Of a DNA stretch of 64,000 nt, positions 61,882 through 64,000 are shown one piece after another. The notes beneath the pieces were generated by a model. It was not told the DNA's origin. It searched no databases and saw only the letters and a list, made by a program, of their open reading frames with translations. The stretch is taken from contig NZ_JAUSCF010000017.1 of NCBI RefSeq assembly GCF_030651625.1, forward strand, positions 1 through 64,000. Direction: 5' to 3'. Made by a program: the position numbers and the translations under genes. The stretch is from Hydrogenophaga sp. Lineage in GTDB: Bacteria > Pseudomonadota > Gammaproteobacteria > Burkholderiales > Burkholderiaceae_C. Positions within the stretch are counted from its first letter, which is position 1; every line of letters starts with the position of its first letter.

Positions 61882-62808
61882 ATGGTGCAAGACGCATGGA
61901 ATCATCAAACCGTCCTGTTGAACGAAGCCGTGGAGGCGCTCGCAATCAACCCCGACGGACACTATGTCGACGCGACCTATGGCCGCGGCGGGCATTCCCG
62001 CCTGATTCTTCAGCGGCTCTCTCCACAAGGGCGACTCACGGCCTTCGACAAAGATCCACAGGCGGTTGCCGACGCGCACGAACTGGCAGTCAGCGATGGC
62101 CGCTTTGTCATCCGGCACCAGGGCTTCTGTCATCTGGGCGAGCTCGGGCATGCCAGTGCGAACGGGGTGTTGCTGGACCTCGGTGTGAGCTCCCCTCAGA
62201 TCGACGACCCCGAGAGGGGTTTTTCTTTTCGTCGCGATGGCCCGCTGGACATGCGCATGGACACCACGCGTGGCCAGAGTGTGGCGCAGTGGCTCGAAAC
62301 GGCCGAAATTTCAACTCTGTCGGAGGTCATCCGTGAATATGGCGAAGAACGGTTTGCTCAACCGATTGCAAAGGCGATTGATCGTCGCCGACAGGAACGG
62401 GGCCCTTTTCGAACCACCCTCGAGCTGGCCGAAGTCGTGGCTGGCGCGGTCAAAACCCGCGAGCCGGGCAAGGACCCTGCAACGCGCACATTTCAGGCTT
62501 TTCGGATTTTCATCAACGCCGAGCTTGAAGAGTTGCAACAAGCGCTAGAGGCCAGTCTGCAGGTGCTTCGTCCGGGCGGACAACTGGTGGTGATCAGCTT
62601 CCATTCCCTTGAAGACCGCATGGTCAAACAGTTCATGGCGCGCCACTCGCGTTCCGTGGTGGACCGCCGCGTTCCATTTGCAGAACCTGCTCCGATGGCG
62701 CTGTGCCATGTCCGCCGCATCAAGCCCGGCGAGGCCGAAGTGCAAGGCAATGCGCGCTCCCGAAGCGCGGTCATGCGCGTGGCCGAGCGCACCGAGGTGT
62801 CGGCATGA
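61882..62808 (+). CDS. rsmH: 16S rRNA (cytosine(1402)-N(4))-methyltransferase RsmH
   Basis: This protein of about 308 residues has the [13 protein letters not shown] start, SAM motif [30 protein letters not shown], the [11 protein letters not shown] block and [19 protein letters not shown], all diagnostic of RsmH (MraW). It methylates C1402 in the ribosomal P site. ATG 61882 is used; TTG 61873 and GTG 61885 are alternatives around a GAAGG site. The stop overlaps ftsL (ATGA). Confidence 0.95.
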   Translation: MVQDAWNHQTVLLNEAVEALAINPDGHYVDATYGRGGHSRLILQRLSPQGRLTAFDKDPQAVADAHELAVSDGRFVIRHQGFCHLGELGHASANGVLLDLGVSSPQIDDPERGFSFRRDGPLDMRMDTTRGQSVAQWLETAEISTLSEVIREYGEERFAQPIAKAIDRRRQERGPFRTTLELAEVVAGAVKTREPGKDPATRTFQAFRIFINAELEELQQALEASLQVLRPGGQLVVISFHSLEDRMVKQFMARHSRSVVDRRVPFAEPAPMALCHVRRIKPGEAEVQGNARSRSAVMRVAERTEVSA

Positions 62809-63113
62809 TCAGGTTGAACCTTGTGCTGCTTGCGGCGGTGCTGATCAGTGCATTTTATCTGGTGCACACCCAGTACGAGTCTCGCCGTCTGTACACGGCG
62901 CTGGACCGGGCGCAGGCGCAGTCCCGCCAGCTCAATGTCGAGTACGAGCAACTCGTCGTGCAGCGGCGCGCCCAGGCCACGCCGGCGCGGGTGCAACAAC
63001 TGGCTACCCGCCAGCTCCAGATGCGTCCAGTCACACCTGGCATCACCCAGTACGTCGTCGTGCCAGAGCCGCTGGTGGCGCCCATGCCGGAAGCGCGGGG
63101 AGGGCGGCCATGA
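62805..63113 (+). CDS. ftsL: Cell division protein FtsL
   Basis: This 102-residue protein has one N-terminal membrane helix (about 4-20), a leucine-zipper-like coiled coil ([21 protein letters not shown] region, about 23-65) and a short periplasmic tail. Size, topology and position between rsmH and ftsI identify FtsL, a divisome component working with FtsB and FtsQ. It overlaps rsmH and ftsI by 4 bp at each end, so translation of all three is probably coupled. Confidence 0.92.
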   Translation: MIRLNLVLLAAVLISAFYLVHTQYESRRLYTALDRAQAQSRQLNVEYEQLVVQRRAQATPARVQQLATRQLQMRPVTPGITQYVVVPEPLVAPMPEARGGRP

Positions 63114-64000
63114 GTCGCAGCATCAATTACGGTGCGAGTCCGTTGCTTGCCAGCAAGACGCCGGTATGGCGCAGCAAGTTCATCGTGGCGGGGCTGGCGG
63201 TTGCGTTCGCGGGATTGGGTGCGCGTGCCGCTTATGTGCAGGTTTTTGGAAACGATTTCTTTCAGCGCCAGGGCGAGGTGCGGTATGCACGCACGCTGGA
63301 ATTGCCCGCCAACCGGGGTCGGGTGCTGGACCGCAACGGCCTGATCCTGGCTTCCAGTGTGGTGGCGCAAAGCATCTGGGCCATTCCCGAGGACGTGGAC
63401 AAGGGTGACCCCAAGATCCGGGATCTCGCCAAGCTGCTCGGCATGCCTCTGGCTGAGGTGCGCAAGCGCCTGGCCAATGAAGACAAGACATTCGTGTGGA
63501 TCAAGCGCCAGGTGGACGATCCGATCGCCAAGGAGATCGCTGCGCTTGGCATCAAAGGCATCTACCAGCGACGCGAATACAAGCGGCAGTACCCGGAAGG
63601 CGAAGCGGCGGCGCATGTGGTGGGGTTCACCAATGTGGAAGATCGCGGGCAAGAGGGTGTGGAGCTGGCCTTCAACCAGCAGCTGTCCGGTCGGGCCGGA
63701 TCGCGCCGGGTCATCAAGGACCGCCTCGGTAGGGTGGTGGAAGATGTGCGCGATGTGGTGCCGCCGGTGGATGGCCCCGACCTGCAGCTCTCGATCGACA
63801 GCAAGATCCAGTTCTTCGCCTACCAGAAGCTGCGCGAAGCGGTGCAGACCCACAAGGCGCGGGCTGGCAGCGTGGTGGTGCTCGACACGCAGACGGGTGA
63901 AGTGCTGGCATTGGCCAACTACCCGAGTTTCAATCCCAATCGCCGGGTCAATCTCACGGGTGAACAGCTGCGCAACCGGGTACTGACCGACAGCTTCGAG
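63110..64000 (+). CDS. ftsI: Peptidoglycan D,D-transpeptidase FtsI (PBP3), 5' part
   Basis: The first 297 codons are present; the gene runs off the window. There is one membrane anchor (about 23-44), then the PBP dimerisation domain with ARTLELPANRGRVLDRNGLI and EYKRQYPEGEAAAHVVGFTN, and the start of the transpeptidase domain (GSVVVLDTQTGEVLALANYP, then NRVLTDSFE). The window ends just before the expected S-x-x-K active site. It cross-links septal peptidoglycan. The start ATG 63110 overlaps the ftsL stop. Confidence 0.95.
   Translation, partial: MSRSINYGASPLLASKTPVWRSKFIVAGLAVAFAGLGARAAYVQVFGNDFFQRQGEVRYARTLELPANRGRVLDRNGLILASSVVAQSIWAIPEDVDKGDPKIRDLAKLLGMPLAEVRKRLANEDKTFVWIKRQVDDPIAKEIAALGIKGIYQRREYKRQYPEGEAAAHVVGFTNVEDRGQEGVELAFNQQLSGRAGSRRVIKDRLGRVVEDVRDVVPPVDGPDLQLSIDSKIQFFAYQKLREAVQTHKARAGSVVVLDTQTGEVLALANYPSFNPNRRVNLTGEQLRNRVLTDSFE

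Noticed and set aside
1-64000. CRISPR arrays, tRNA or rRNA genes, transposases
   Set aside because: No regularly spaced direct repeats with unique spacers, no cloverleaf with a TTCGA arm, and no transposase motifs were seen; the direct repeats found are the palindromic intergenic elements and short tandem duplications.

Overview
The window is GC-rich, densely coded chromosomal DNA. It most likely comes from a betaproteobacterium of the order Burkholderiales, family Comamonadaceae (a Hydrogenophaga/Acidovorax/Polaromonas-like organism). This is an inference from gene order (dapF-DUF484-xerC ... dksA-STAS-hslVU-mraZ-rsmH-ftsL-ftsI), a class I PHA synthase, a MaoC-phosphotransacetylase fusion, a DksA that has lost most zinc-finger cysteines, and intergenic repeats of a style common in that family. 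I see no prophage, transposase, CRISPR array, tRNA or rRNA.

Layout. 1-3.2 kb: a partial membrane protein divergent from a periplasmic PQQ-type sugar dehydrogenase, two small membrane proteins and a phospholipid N-methyltransferase-like enzyme. 3.5-9.1 kb: a one-directional run of small envelope and stress genes (truncated Crp/Fnr protein, hemerythrin, ElaB-like protein, PLD-type cardiolipin synthase, GlsB, glycine-zipper protein, lipase-like hydrolase, lipoprotein). 9.2-20.4 kb: a lipoprotein 5'-nucleotidase, then phaC-ackA-fabI facing a convergent run made of MaoC-Pta, a PPDK-like protein lacking its PEP/pyruvate barrel, and a 658-residue partner with a DUF47-like end. 20.8-25.3 kb: Tat-exported PhoX, an enoyl-CoA hydratase, DUF2784 and a PH-like protein. 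25.4-32.7 kb: a livHMGF-CoA ligase-livK operon whose junctions carry repeat elements. 33-41.3 kb: an AtuA-like/crotonase pair, an amidotransferase, a BamE-like secreted protein, a thioesterase, an Atm1-type ABC exporter carrying a 30-residue in-frame repeat insertion, a LysR regulator and a broken solute-binding-protein gene. 41.4-47.1 kb: pyrC, DUF3025, htpX, a glycine-zipper protein and an FAD oxidoreductase. 47.2-49.3 kb: RNase P RNA and two divergent Crp/Fnr genes. 49.3-64 kb: a NUDIX-MBL fusion, dapF, DUF484, xerC, a DsrE-like protein, a CobW GTPase, dksA, a STAS protein, hslVU, and the start of the division and cell wall cluster, cut inside ftsI.

How they fit. The 11-20 kb block links acyl-CoA, acyl-phosphate and polyhydroxyalkanoate chemistry. 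The PPDK-like/DUF47-like pair, whose genes overlap by ATGA, is the best candidate for an undescribed system because the phosphotransfer enzyme lacks a recognisable acceptor domain. Visible regulation includes a near-consensus sigma-32 promoter that ends almost at the hslV start codon, a 10-bp-periodic MraZ operator, a possible Pho box at phoX, a dyad covering both start codons at 352-369, and clear intrinsic terminators after phoX, livK, htpX and hslU.
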